Of a stretch of 6,020 nt of DNA, positions 1 through 6,020 are shown piece by piece. The stretch is from Clostridia bacterium (GTDB taxonomy: Bacteria; Bacillota; Clostridia; Christensenellales; CAG-138), in assembly GCA_030530185.1 (NCBI GenBank), contig JAUMVL010000106.1:1-6020 (forward strand), given 5' to 3'. The notes beneath the pieces are model-generated. The model was not told where the DNA came from, did not search any database, and saw only the letters and a program-made list of their open reading frames with translations. Numbering within the stretch: the first letter of the stretch is position 1; every line of letters starts with the position of its first letter. Position numbers and translations under genes: made by a program.

Positions 1-1079
1 TGGTCGATGTACGAAACCTTCATGGAATGATTCCTTCGATCAACGATTTCCAGATCGGCCATGACCGCTGCATTGTACAGTGTGCTGGAGAGCTGACAAA
101 CGCCGCCGCCGGCTTGCTTCACAACGGTACCGGCTTCATATGCGCCGGCCTTTTTCCAACCATTGGCAATCGTACGGGTACCCAGCGTTCCGTTGGCAGA
201 AAACACATCGCCCGGATGCATCAGCGTGCCGCTGATCATTTCCGCACCTTTTTTCACATTATATTTGCGGTTTTTGTCGCTGTCTGCATAACTTGTGGTT
301 TTTCTTCCGCGCAAGACAAACTTTTCCTTCACATTGTCACGCGTAATCTCAGCAGGCGTTTCGATCATCGGCGCTTCGATCGTATCACCGTCGGATGCGC
401 TCTTCAGTGCGGTTGCCATCGCTTCCTGATCGACGGTTTTGCCGGGGACGTCATCCGTATACGCGATCGCATTCTGCTCGGAATCGTAGGCGACGGAGGC
501 ATTGACCGGTTCGGTGTTGTGCTCCGATGCATAGGCAAGGATGGCGTTTTTCAGTGCGGCGTCGTCAAACGACAGGTCCACTTCATATGCTTTCCCGTGT
601 TCTTTAATTTCGGCAACTTCGGCCATGACCTTGTCATAGCCCTTATCCTCGCGTACCAGGTTGAATGCCTCGGTCAGCACATCCTCCAGATTGTCGTTGA
701 CCGTGAGTTCCGCTCCGGAGAACGGAACAATGCTTTCACCGTCCTGTACCGAAACGGTAAATTTGCTCTTTGCTTCTGCAACCGCTCCCGAAACGGCTGT
801 CGTCGCTTCTTCAATGGTCATCCCGCCGATCGGAACATCACAAACGGTTACACCGTCCAAGAAAGTTGCGCGGCGTAAAATCGTATTCATTTCTTCAATT
901 TTTGTATTATCGATCGGAGGCTCCGTCACAATCGAAATGACCTGCTGCGGCAGTTCGGTTGGCTGTGCCGCCTGAGCAGGATCGACAGAACCCTGCTCAG
1001 TCGGTTCCGCACATGCGACAATCAGCAGAATCGCTGCTAACATGCAGAGAGCCGGCCATCCTCGGAAAGTTCTTTTCAT
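1..1079 (-). CDS. VanW-family lipoprotein, N-terminal part (C-terminus outside window)
   Basis: Reading leftward from ATG at 1079, 359 full codons are open to the window edge (last full codon 3-5), so the gene is cut at its C-terminus. The start is supported by AAGGA 8 bases upstream. Residues 1-23 form a lipoprotein signal: basic MKRTFR, a hydrophobic stretch, then lipobox I-V-A-C with Cys23 as the predicted lipid anchor. A Pro/Gln/Glu-rich linker follows. From about residue 75 comes a section resembling the peptidoglycan-binding-like domain that often precedes VanW (a 'G-V-x-V-x-x-V-x-I-G-G-M-T-x-E-E-A' pattern). The VanW domain starts near residue 280 (FSANGTLGTRT), continues through GGGVCQLSSTLYNA with Cys328, and reaches NHSMKVSY at the edge. 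The protein is probably attached to the outer membrane face and contacts the cell wall. VanW biochemistry is poorly known, and the family name does not imply vancomycin resistance. Family assignment is firm; function is not. Confidence 0.93.
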   Translation of the reverse strand, partial: MKRTFRGWPALCMLAAILLIVACAEPTEQGSVDPAQAAQPTELPQQVISIVTEPPIDNTKIEEMNTILRRATFLDGVTVCDVPIGGMTIEEATTAVSGAVAEAKSKFTVSVQDGESIVPFSGAELTVNDNLEDVLTEAFNLVREDKGYDKVMAEVAEIKEHGKAYEVDLSFDDAALKNAILAYASEHNTEPVNASVAYDSEQNAIAYTDDVPGKTVDQEAMATALKSASDGDTIEAPMIETPAEITRDNVKEKFVLRGRKTTSYADSDKNRKYNVKKGAEMISGTLMHPGDVFSANGTLGTRTIANGWKKAGAYEAGTVVKQAGGGVCQLSSTLYNAAVMADLEIVDRRNHSMKVSYID

Positions 1080-1133
1080 CTATCCTATCCTTCTTTCTCA
1101 TCATTGCGCAATCGCACATTATTCTTCAGATGC

Positions 1134-1161
1134 ATTGTATCACATTTTTTTGCTCTGACCA
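1134..1161 (-). promoter_or_regulatory. Predicted sigma-A-type promoter for the VanW-family gene
   Basis: On the minus strand a TACAAT -10 (1134-1139) is preceded by TGA, giving an extended -10 (TGnTACAAT). A TGGTCA -35-like hexamer (1156-1161, 4 of 6 matches to TTGACA) lies 16 bases upstream. An A-run fills part of the spacer. Transcription would begin near 1127, giving a leader of about 48 bases before the ATG at 1079. Read by eye only; the start site is not proven. Confidence 0.6.
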
Positions 1162-1167
1162 TCCATT

Positions 1168-1196
1168 TTGAAAAGCGTTTATAAAGAAGTTACAAT
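1168..1196 (+). promoter_or_regulatory. Predicted distal promoter for the recX operon
   Basis: TTGAAA (1168-1173) and TACAAT (1191-1196) are separated by exactly 17 bases. Each is one mismatch from the sigma-A consensus, making this the best promoter match in the gap. Transcription would begin near 1203, leaving a leader of about 145 bases before recX. Its -35 lies 6 bases from the -35 of the leftward VanW-gene promoter, so the two are back to back and could share regulation. No LexA-type box is visible nearby. Confidence 0.6.
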
Positions 1197-1289
1197 TTGG
1201 ACGAATTTTATGATTTCTTTTTACAAAAAGGATGAAAAATCGATTTTGCTGCAAATCCAATGCGGCACGGTGCGGAGCCGGATTGACTC

Positions 1290-1318
1290 TTTTCAACCGA
1301 TCGGATCTGTGATATACT
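1290..1318 (+). promoter_or_regulatory. Predicted proximal promoter for the recX operon
   Basis: TATACT (1313-1318) is preceded by TGA, forming an extended -10 (TGnTATACT). Seventeen bases upstream is TTTTCA (1290-1295), a weak 4-of-6 match for a -35; an extended -10 can compensate for this. A better-looking TTGACT at 1283-1288 is 24 bases away, too far for normal spacing. Transcription would begin near 1325, about 23 bases before the recX ATG, leaving just enough room for its ribosome site. Confidence 0.6.
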
Positions 1319-1347
1319 GAATCATCATACCGAAAGGGCATCCAAGG

Positions 1348-1833
1348 ATGATGAAAAAAAGAAGCGGTCTTTCTCCAATGGAATACGCAATGTCCTATCT
1401 GACAGCGCGCGACCGCACGGAGCGTGAGATGCAAACGTATCTCGATTCAAAGGAATTCGGAGAAGCGGATATCGATGCAACGCTTTCCCGATTAAAGGAG
1501 CTCGGATTGATCAACGATCGTCGGTATGCCGAGCAGTTTGTCCGCACGCGCCTTGCAACCAAGCCGGTTTCCAGGACACACCTGTACCGGCAGCTTCTGG
1601 AACACCAAATTCCAAAGGAGTATATCGCAGAGGCGCTGGATGTAGTTGATCCGGACGAGGAGCTGAAACATGCGATCGCTGTGGCAGAAAAGTTTTATCG
1701 GCAGTTTTTGAATCTGGATTCTCAAGTTCGAAAGCAGCGTGTTCTTTCCCGCTTGCAGGCGCGCGGCTATGGATATGACATCAGCAGCAAAGCGTATCAA
1801 TCGGTTGAAGACGAAACGGAGGAGTGGTCATGA
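1348..1833 (+). CDS. recX: Regulatory protein RecX
   Basis: The 161-residue product matches the RecX family in length (E. coli RecX is about this size; many Firmicutes versions are longer) and in pattern. It is predicted all-helical, built from repeated three-helix units. Visible signatures are AMSYLTARDRTEREMQTYL (residues 14-32), LGLINDRRYAEQFVRTRL (52-69), a central segment with LLEHQIPKEYI (83-93), and LQARGYGYDI (136-145). RecX binds RecA filaments in the cytoplasm and limits or disassembles them, controlling recombination and SOS signalling. I chose ATG 1348 because AAAGGG (1333-1338) sits 9 bases upstream; ATG 1351 is the next codon and cannot be excluded. The gene is not next to recA in this window. 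It leads the operon and its TGA overlaps the next ATG. No LexA box was seen upstream, so SOS control is not supported. Confidence 0.93.
   Translation: MMKKRSGLSPMEYAMSYLTARDRTEREMQTYLDSKEFGEADIDATLSRLKELGLINDRRYAEQFVRTRLATKPVSRTHLYRQLLEHQIPKEYIAEALDVVDPDEELKHAIAVAEKFYRQFLNLDSQVRKQRVLSRLQARGYGYDISSKAYQSVEDETEEWS
1818..1824 (+). promoter_or_regulatory. Ribosome binding site that sets the nnr start
   Basis: GGAGGAG lies inside the recX end, 5 bases before ATG 1830. An in-frame GTG at 1824 would begin on the last base of this site, so it is an unlikely start. The site supports ATG 1830 and an ATGA stop-start overlap with recX. Confidence 0.8.
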
Positions 1834-3290
1834 AACGAATCGTCCTGCCGGAGGATATGAAGGCGTGGGATCGGAGTCGAATCATCGGAGGAATCCCGTC
1901 CGAAACGCTGATGCTTCGTGCGGCGCAGGGACTGAAAGAAGCGGTCATGCGGCTTCGCTCATCCGAACAAACCGTTACCTGCATCTGCGGAAGCGGAAAT
2001 AACGGCGGGGACGGGTTCGCACTTGCATGGCTTTTGCAGCGGGAGGAGATTCCCGTTCGGATCGTATTTGTCGGACGGGAAGAAAAACTGACCAAGGATG
2101 CCGCGTTTTATCGGGAGCTTGCCAAAACGGCAACGGTTTTAGAGGACGCATCCTGGCAGCCGATGGAAAACGAGCTGCTGGTGGATGCGATTTTCGGCAT
2201 TGGATTGGATCGCCCTGTCACCGGCCGATATGCTGATTTGATCGCATCCATGAATGCATCTCAAAAGCCCATCCTTTGTGCAGACATTCCATCGGGTTTG
2301 GATGCAAAAACGGGAGCGGTGCTTGGGATAAGCGTCCGGGCGACGGAAACCGTGACGATGCAGTTTGTCAAGACGGGCATGCTGCTTGGACAGGGTCCCG
2401 CTTATTCCGGCAGGATTACGGTCTGTCCACTTGCAGAGGAGCAGCCGTTTGCGTTCTCAAAGGACCTGTTTTGGCAGGAGCCCCGGGATGTGGAAACGCT
2501 GCTTCCGCCGCGTCCGTTCGATTCCCATAAGGGGAAGAACGGACATGCCCTGCTGTGCGTCGGTTCAAAGCAATATATCGGCGCGGCATTGCTGTCGAGC
2601 CGCGCGGCGCTTCGGGCAGGGTGCGGAATTCTTTCGGTTTGCGTGCCGGATGCCGTGCGCCCGGCCTTTGCAGCGCTTCCGGAAGCGATCACCGTTCCGA
2701 CCGGAACAGAGGACTGGGACGAAGCTGCCTGCACCGTCGCAATCAGGGCGCTGGAAAAGAAAAGTGCGGTTGGGATCGGCTGCGGCATCGGAACCGGTGC
2801 GATTGAGCCGCTTTTGAAAGTTGCGCTCAAATCAGGGGTTCCGGCCGTGATCGATGCGGATGGACTGAACCATATGGCATGCAATCGAGATTTGTTGAAC
2901 TTGCTGCATCCCAATGTTGTCATTACCCCGCATCCGGGCGAGATGGCACGCCTTTTGAACGGTACCGTCGACGAGGTGCTGTCCGATCCGCTTGCGGCGG
3001 TTCATGCGTTCCCGTGCATTACCTTGCTGAAAGGCGCTACAACGATTGTATCCGACGGGTCGAAAACCGTATTCTGTACGGAAGGCACACCCGGCCTTGC
3101 AAAAGGCGGAAGCGGAGACGTGCTGACCGGCATCATCACCGGCTTGCTCAGCCAGGGACTCAACCCATTTGATGCGGCGCGTGCTGGAACCTACTTACTC
3201 GGGACGTGTGCAAAGGAGGCGTACCGGCTGCTCGGCCAGCGAATGCTTCTTGCATCCGACGTCATTGAAGCATTGTCCGAAGCATTGTGA
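1830..3290 (+). CDS. nnr: Bifunctional NAD(P)H-hydrate epimerase / ADP-dependent (S)-NAD(P)H-hydrate dehydratase
   Basis: The 486-residue product has the full two-domain YjeF/Nnr architecture of a metabolite-repair enzyme that restores damaged (hydrated) NADH and NADPH. Residues 1 to about 210 form the YjeF_N epimerase, which interconverts R and S forms: GSGNNGGDG (54-62), [13 protein letters not shown] (118-130) and DIPSGLD (152-158). From about 225 to the end is the ribokinase-like dehydratase, which uses ADP (or ATP) to dehydrate the S form: HKGKNGH (233-239), DADGLN (342-347), TPHPGEM (366-372), KGATT (401-405) and GGSGDVLTG (426-434), with Asp430 in the catalytic GxGD position. One oddity: the N-terminal segment usually reading L-M-E-x-A is LMLRAAQG here, lacking the acidic residue. 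The ATG overlaps the recX stop by 4 bases, so translation is probably coupled. Start 1830 is preferred over GTG 1824, which coincides with the ribosome site. No frameshift or truncation is seen. Identification is very secure. Confidence 0.96.
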   Translation: MKRIVLPEDMKAWDRSRIIGGIPSETLMLRAAQGLKEAVMRLRSSEQTVTCICGSGNNGGDGFALAWLLQREEIPVRIVFVGREEKLTKDAAFYRELAKTATVLEDASWQPMENELLVDAIFGIGLDRPVTGRYADLIASMNASQKPILCADIPSGLDAKTGAVLGISVRATETVTMQFVKTGMLLGQGPAYSGRITVCPLAEEQPFAFSKDLFWQEPRDVETLLPPRPFDSHKGKNGHALLCVGSKQYIGAALLSSRAALRAGCGILSVCVPDAVRPAFAALPEAITVPTGTEDWDEAACTVAIRALEKKSAVGIGCGIGTGAIEPLLKVALKSGVPAVIDADGLNHMACNRDLLNLLHPNVVITPHPGEMARLLNGTVDEVLSDPLAAVHAFPCITLLKGATTIVSDGSKTVFCTEGTPGLAKGGSGDVLTGIITGLLSQGLNPFDAARAGTYLLGTCAKEAYRLLGQRMLLASDVIEALSEAL

Positions 3291-3295
3291 AAGGA
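3291..3295 (+). promoter_or_regulatory. Ribosome binding site that sets the hflX start
   Basis: AAGGA begins directly after the nnr TGA and lies 5 bases before ATG 3301. The frame is open upstream to about 3169 inside nnr, but the extra residues are Arg/Cys-rich, unlike HflX, and are out-of-frame nnr sequence. This site favours ATG 3301. Confidence 0.75.
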
Positions 3296-3300
3296 CCTTT

Positions 3301-5115
3301 ATGGAGAAGAAAATCAACGGAAACATTGCAGGGATTCGTGATACGCTTTTAGCGGAAATGCAGATCCTGTACGAGATGGAACAGCCGACCGGCATGTTTC
3401 TGACGCGTGAGCTTGCCGAACAGCTTGCCGATTTTACGGGCAGGATCGGTCGGGAAATATCGGTTTATATTTCCCGTGGAGGATTGATTGCGGATGTTTC
3501 GATCGGCGATGCAAGTACGGTTTCCATGCCGAATATGCGACTCGTGCGCAACATCGATCGGCTTTGCGGCGTGCGCTGCATCCATACCCATCCAAACGGA
3601 AGCGGGTATCTCAGCGACGTCGATCTCGGCACATTAAATTCAATGCGCTTGGATGCAATGGTCGCAATCGGCGTGCGCGACGGAAAGCCGACCAGCGTCT
3701 ACGCTGCTTTTGTTGGAGAGATGGAGGATGAGGAGCGCAAGCGCGTCATCTATGGCCCGATGCGGCACAACCAACTGCCGCAGCGGGGCCTGCTGGATGC
3801 AATTGCCGATGCGGATGCAAGGCTGAAAGCGCCGGCATATGCGGTCACGCAAAGCGAACCGGAACGTGCAATCCTGGTCGGGATTGAAAACAACGACGGA
3901 TACGATACCTTGGAAGAACTCAAGCAGCTCGCCGATACGGCAGGCGTCAAGGTCGTTGCGACCGAGCAGCAAAGGCGGCGTCCCGTTGACAACGCAACCT
4001 ATGTCGGATCGGGCAAGGCAGACGAGCTCCGCTTGCTCGGCAGCGCAACCGAAGCGGATCTGTTCATCTTTGACGACGAGCTTTCCGCCATTCAGATTCG
4101 CAATCTCGAAGATATCCTCGGTGCGCCGGTCATCGATCGGACCATGCTGATTTTGGATATTTTCGCAACGCGCGCTACCACGCGTGAGGGCAAGCTGCAA
4201 GTGGAGCTCGCTCAGTTGAAATACCGCCTGCCGCGTCTTTTGGGTGCGGGAGTTGTTCTGTCGCGTCAGGGTGCTTCGGGCGTTGGCATGCGCGGCCCGG
4301 GTGAAAAGAAGCTCGAGGTGGATCGTCGAAGAATCCGCCGCAGAGTGTTTGAACTGGAGCAGGAGCTTGCAGAGGTGGAAAAGCAACGAGGTCTTCGGCG
4401 TTCCGCCCGAAAGCGAAACGCAGTCCCGCTTGTTGCCTTGGTTGGCTATACAAACGCCGGAAAGAGTACGCTTCTGAATGCATTGTCGGAAAGCAATGTG
4501 CTTGCCGAGGATAAGCTGTTTGCAACGCTTGATCCGGTTGTACGCAAACTGACATTACCCAATGGGACTGAGTGCCTTTTGTCCGACACGGTGGGCTTCA
4601 TCAACAAGCTTCCGCATGAGCTCGTTCAGGCGTTTCATTCGACACTCGAGGAAGTGCGCGACGCAGATCTGATCCTGCATGTCGTCGATTCTGCCTGTCC
4701 GTATTACGATATCCAAATGCGTGTGGTCGAACAGGTTTTAACGGAGCTCGGCGCAGGTGATACGCAGGTTATCGAAGTTTATAATAAAATCGACCGGGAG
4801 GAGGCTTCACCGCGGCATCGGGACGGAGCTGCGCTGATCAGCGCCAAAGCCGGAACAGGGCTCGATGCGCTGCTTGAACAGATTGAAACCGCCTTGAACC
4901 GAACCCAAACGCGCGTGGAACTGATCGTTCCGTACGACCAATATGATGCCATGCAGACCGTGCGGGAAATCGGTACGATTCTTTCCGAATCATACGAGGA
5001 TGACGGTGCACACATCGTTGCCATGTTGGAAGCGGAAAAGCTGTACAAGCTGCAAAAAGCACTGAAAATTCCGGCAAGCAGGCCGAAAGCGGATTGGGAG
5101 GAGAACGATGATTGA
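3301..5115 (+). CDS. hflX: GTPase HflX with long JAMM-like N-terminal extension
   Basis: The 604-residue product is an Era/Obg-class (TRAFAC) GTPase. HflX binds the large ribosomal subunit and in studied bacteria splits or rescues stalled ribosomes, notably under stress. The HflX nucleotide-binding N domain starts near residue 189 and includes [10 protein letters not shown] (234-243) and [16 protein letters not shown] (277-292). The family glycine-rich motif [18 protein letters not shown] (327-344) is followed by a charged, probably coiled-coil helix (345-372). The G domain shows G1 GYTNAGKS (382-389), G2 FATLDP (407-412, Thr409), G3 DTVG (429-432), G4 NKID (495-498) and G5 SAKAG (514-518). 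A C-terminal domain follows from about 538. E. coli HflX is about 426 residues; the extra 180 or so are N-terminal and contain [19 protein letters not shown] (90-108), a JAMM-type metal-site pattern (His95, His97, Ser105, Asp108, with Glu52 as candidate partner). The gene lies 10 bases after nnr and overlaps the HAD gene by 8. HflX assignment is firm; the extension's activity is inference. Confidence 0.96.
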   Translation: MEKKINGNIAGIRDTLLAEMQILYEMEQPTGMFLTRELAEQLADFTGRIGREISVYISRGGLIADVSIGDASTVSMPNMRLVRNIDRLCGVRCIHTHPNGSGYLSDVDLGTLNSMRLDAMVAIGVRDGKPTSVYAAFVGEMEDEERKRVIYGPMRHNQLPQRGLLDAIADADARLKAPAYAVTQSEPERAILVGIENNDGYDTLEELKQLADTAGVKVVATEQQRRRPVDNATYVGSGKADELRLLGSATEADLFIFDDELSAIQIRNLEDILGAPVIDRTMLILDIFATRATTREGKLQVELAQLKYRLPRLLGAGVVLSRQGASGVGMRGPGEKKLEVDRRRIRRRVFELEQELAEVEKQRGLRRSARKRNAVPLVALVGYTNAGKSTLLNALSESNVLAEDKLFATLDPVVRKLTLPNGTECLLSDTVGFINKLPHELVQAFHSTLEEVRDADLILHVVDSACPYYDIQMRVVEQVLTELGAGDTQVIEVYNKIDREEASPRHRDGAALISAKAGTGLDALLEQIETALNRTQTRVELIVPYDQYDAMQTVREIGTILSESYEDDGAHIVAMLEAEKLYKLQKALKIPASRPKADWEENDD

Positions 5116-5749
5116 CAGTATCGGATTCGATCTGGACGGAACCCTGTGGGACTATGCGGCACGATACGGAGATTTCTTTGCCGAAGCGGTAAAGGATCTT
5201 CCGTATGTACATCGCCCAACCGTTGAGGAAGTTTATGCCGTGACGGGGCTTCCCGCACTCGAATATGTTGAAAAGCTGTTTCCGGAACTGAAGGATAAGC
5301 CGGAAGCATTGAAGCTTGCAGTATTTCGGCGTGCAGAAAAGCTCGGCTGCGACACGATTCTGAAAGAAGGCGGGCGCCTTTATGACGGATTGGAACAGAT
5401 GCTCCAAACGCTTTCCGACAAGTATGCGCTGTTTATTGCGAGCAATTGCGAGCCGATGTATCTCGATAACTTTTTAACCTTCTACGGCTTTCGACATTAC
5501 TTCACCGATGTAATCTGCCAGGACATGACCAAGGGCTTGCATACCAAGGGCGAAAACATTAAAATCCTCTGTGAACGAAACGGCTTTTTGCATCCGGCAT
5601 TTGTCGGCGATGCACAAAGCGACGCGGATGCCGCAAAGGAAGCGGGTGTGCCGTTCCTTTGGGCAAGCTATGGGTACGGACATGTGCCGAATGCTATTTA
5701 CCGATTGAACAAGCCGATGGACCTTGTATCTCTGATCGAGACCCTATAA
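5108..5749 (+). CDS. HAD-superfamily hydrolase, probable small-molecule phosphatase
   Basis: The 213-residue product carries all four HAD motifs. Motif I is FDLDGTLWD (7-15) with nucleophile Asp8 and acid/base Asp10. Motif II is IASNC (110-114) with Ser112. Motif III is Lys147 in HTKGENIK. Motif IV is [12 protein letters not shown] (165-176) with Asp168 and Asp172, which bind Mg2+. Residues from about 16 to 90 form an alpha-helical cap, placing it with the phosphoglycolate phosphatase/beta-phosphoglucomutase-like subgroup (C1 cap). It likely hydrolyses a phosphate ester in the cytoplasm; the substrate cannot be read from sequence, so I give no gene symbol. The start is supported by GGAGGAG (5097-5103), 4 bases upstream, inside the hflX end; ATG 5108 overlaps hflX by 8 bases, implying coupled translation. 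It ends the operon, 3 bases before a strong terminator stem. A metabolite-repair role beside nnr is possible but inferred. Confidence 0.9.
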   Translation: MIDSIGFDLDGTLWDYAARYGDFFAEAVKDLPYVHRPTVEEVYAVTGLPALEYVEKLFPELKDKPEALKLAVFRRAEKLGCDTILKEGGRLYDGLEQMLQTLSDKYALFIASNCEPMYLDNFLTFYGFRHYFTDVICQDMTKGLHTKGENIKILCERNGFLHPAFVGDAQSDADAAKEAGVPFLWASYGYGHVPNAIYRLNKPMDLVSLIETL

Positions 5750-5752
5750 CAA

Positions 5753-5797
5753 AACGGGAGTGCAATGCGGATGACGCCATGCACTCCCGTTGTTTTT
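5753..5797 (+). terminator. Intrinsic terminator of the recX-nnr-hflX-HAD operon, possibly bidirectional
   Basis: A perfect 12-base-pair stem joins AACGGGAGTGCA (5753-5764) and TGCACTCCCGTT (5780-5791). Inside the 15-base loop GCG and CGC can form 3 more pairs. TTTTT follows at 5793-5797 after a single G. On the minus strand the hairpin is followed by TTGTTATAG, preceded by the TT of the stem, so it could also end the convergent gene whose stop is at 5810. It starts 3 bases after the HAD gene stop. Confidence 0.93.
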
Positions 5798-5809
5798 CTT
5801 TGCGTTCAT

Positions 5810-6020
5810 TTAAGAGACATCATGCGTTGCATTTTTCTGCCGGCTCCTGCTCAATACCGATCCAAGCAGCAGATAGGACAGGACACCGAGTACACAGAGT
5901 GTGCTTCCCAAAATCCAGTAGAGTCGAGTGAGCGGATGATCCGTCCCATAGATCTCCAAAATCCCGCTTACGATACTGCCAAGCGACATGGCGGCAATTC
6001 CTCCGTGATAAAGAGCCGCA
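5810..6020 (-). CDS. Small integral membrane protein of unknown family, C-terminal 69 residues
   Basis: Reading leftward from the right edge, 69 codons are open and end at TAA (5810-5812); the start lies outside the window. The visible part begins AALYHGGIAAMSLGSIVSGI and contains two hydrophobic stretches, about residues 6-22 and 34-56 of the fragment, separated by a loop with LEIYGTDHPLTR. A basic, polar tail (SRSRQKNATHDVS) ends the protein. The tail has Arg and Lys, so the positive-inside rule predicts a cytoplasmic C-terminus. I do not recognise the family. It is accepted as real because it is open to the edge, membrane-like in composition, and ends just beyond a terminator that could serve it. 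It is convergent with the recX operon and probably unrelated to it in function. Confidence 0.75.
   Translation of the reverse strand, partial: AALYHGGIAAMSLGSIVSGILEIYGTDHPLTRLYWILGSTLCVLGVLSYLLLGSVLSRSRQKNATHDVS

Noticed and set aside
27..878. 283-residue plus-strand open frame, rich in Cys, Phe and Arg
   Set aside because: It is the reverse of the VanW-family gene. The minus-strand reading has a signal peptide, lipobox and VanW motifs; this frame has no recognisable domain or convincing ribosome site.
1..1079. Vancomycin-resistance gene
   Set aside because: The VanW domain is widespread in Gram-positive bacteria without glycopeptide resistance, and no vanHAX-type ligase or dehydrogenase gene is present in the window.
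1210..1320. 36-codon open frame in the recX leader, possible leader peptide
   Set aside because: Its ATG is only about 7 bases after the predicted distal transcript start, leaving no room for a ribosome site, and no attenuator hairpin was seen around it.
1080..1347. LexA (SOS) box controlling recX
   Set aside because: No GAAC-N4-GTTC pattern was found in the gap on either strand, so SOS control is not supported by the sequence.
466..1680. Two copies of GCGATCGC, the cyanobacterial HIP1 octamer
   Set aside because: Two copies in 6 kb may reflect general GATC richness. Gene content and ribosome sites point to Firmicutes, not cyanobacteria.
1824..1829. GTG start two codons upstream for nnr
   Set aside because: The GTG begins on the last base of the GGAGGAG ribosome site; ATG 1830 has proper spacing and forms the ATGA overlap.
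3169..3300. Upstream extension of hflX by 44 codons
   Set aside because: It overlaps nnr out of frame and encodes Arg/Cys-rich residues unlike HflX. ATG 3301 has a well-placed AAGGA directly after the nnr stop.
3640..4386. 248-residue minus-strand open frame opposite hflX
   Set aside because: It lies wholly within hflX, whose motifs are unmistakable. Its composition is that of a shadow frame and no promoter or ribosome site supports it.
5659..5931. 90-residue plus-strand open frame crossing the operon end
   Set aside because: It overlaps the HAD gene, the terminator hairpin and the opposite-strand membrane protein, and has no ribosome site or recognisable domain.

Overview
The window reads as a stretch of chromosome from a Firmicutes (Clostridia-like) bacterium of roughly balanced base composition. 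This is inferred from four things: AGGAGG-type ribosome sites, a VanW-family lipoprotein, an HflX of about 600 residues with the long N-terminal extension I associate with clostridial HflX proteins, and a compact, overlapping gene layout. No tRNA, rRNA, CRISPR array, insertion sequence or phage gene was seen. The species cannot be named from the sequence.

Layout. (1) Positions 1-1079, minus strand: the N-terminal 359 codons of a VanW-family lipoprotein that runs off the left edge. (2) Positions 1080-1347: a divergent intergenic region with a promoter-like site facing left and two facing right. (3) Positions 1348-5749, plus strand: four tightly packed genes, recX, a bifunctional NAD(P)HX epimerase/dehydratase (nnr), hflX and a HAD-family hydrolase. 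Junctions are a 4-base overlap (recX/nnr), a 10-base gap (nnr/hflX) and an 8-base overlap (hflX/HAD), which strongly suggests one operon with translational coupling. (4) Positions 5753-5797: a strong hairpin terminator. (5) Positions 5810-6020, minus strand: the C-terminal end of a small membrane protein converging on the operon.

How the genes fit together. RecX restrains RecA filaments. Nnr repairs hydrated, damaged NADH and NADPH. HflX is a ribosome-splitting GTPase in other bacteria. HAD phosphatases often remove unwanted phosphometabolites. The operon therefore looks like a housekeeping damage-control set acting on DNA recombination, cofactors, ribosomes and possibly metabolites; that shared theme is inference.

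The most interesting point is the N-terminal extension of HflX. It carries an H-T-H-P-(6 residues)-S-x-x-D signature like the metal-binding site of JAMM/MPN+ (RadC-like) domains, suggesting a metalloenzyme-like domain joined to the ribosome GTPase. Otherwise the window is mostly ordinary core genome.
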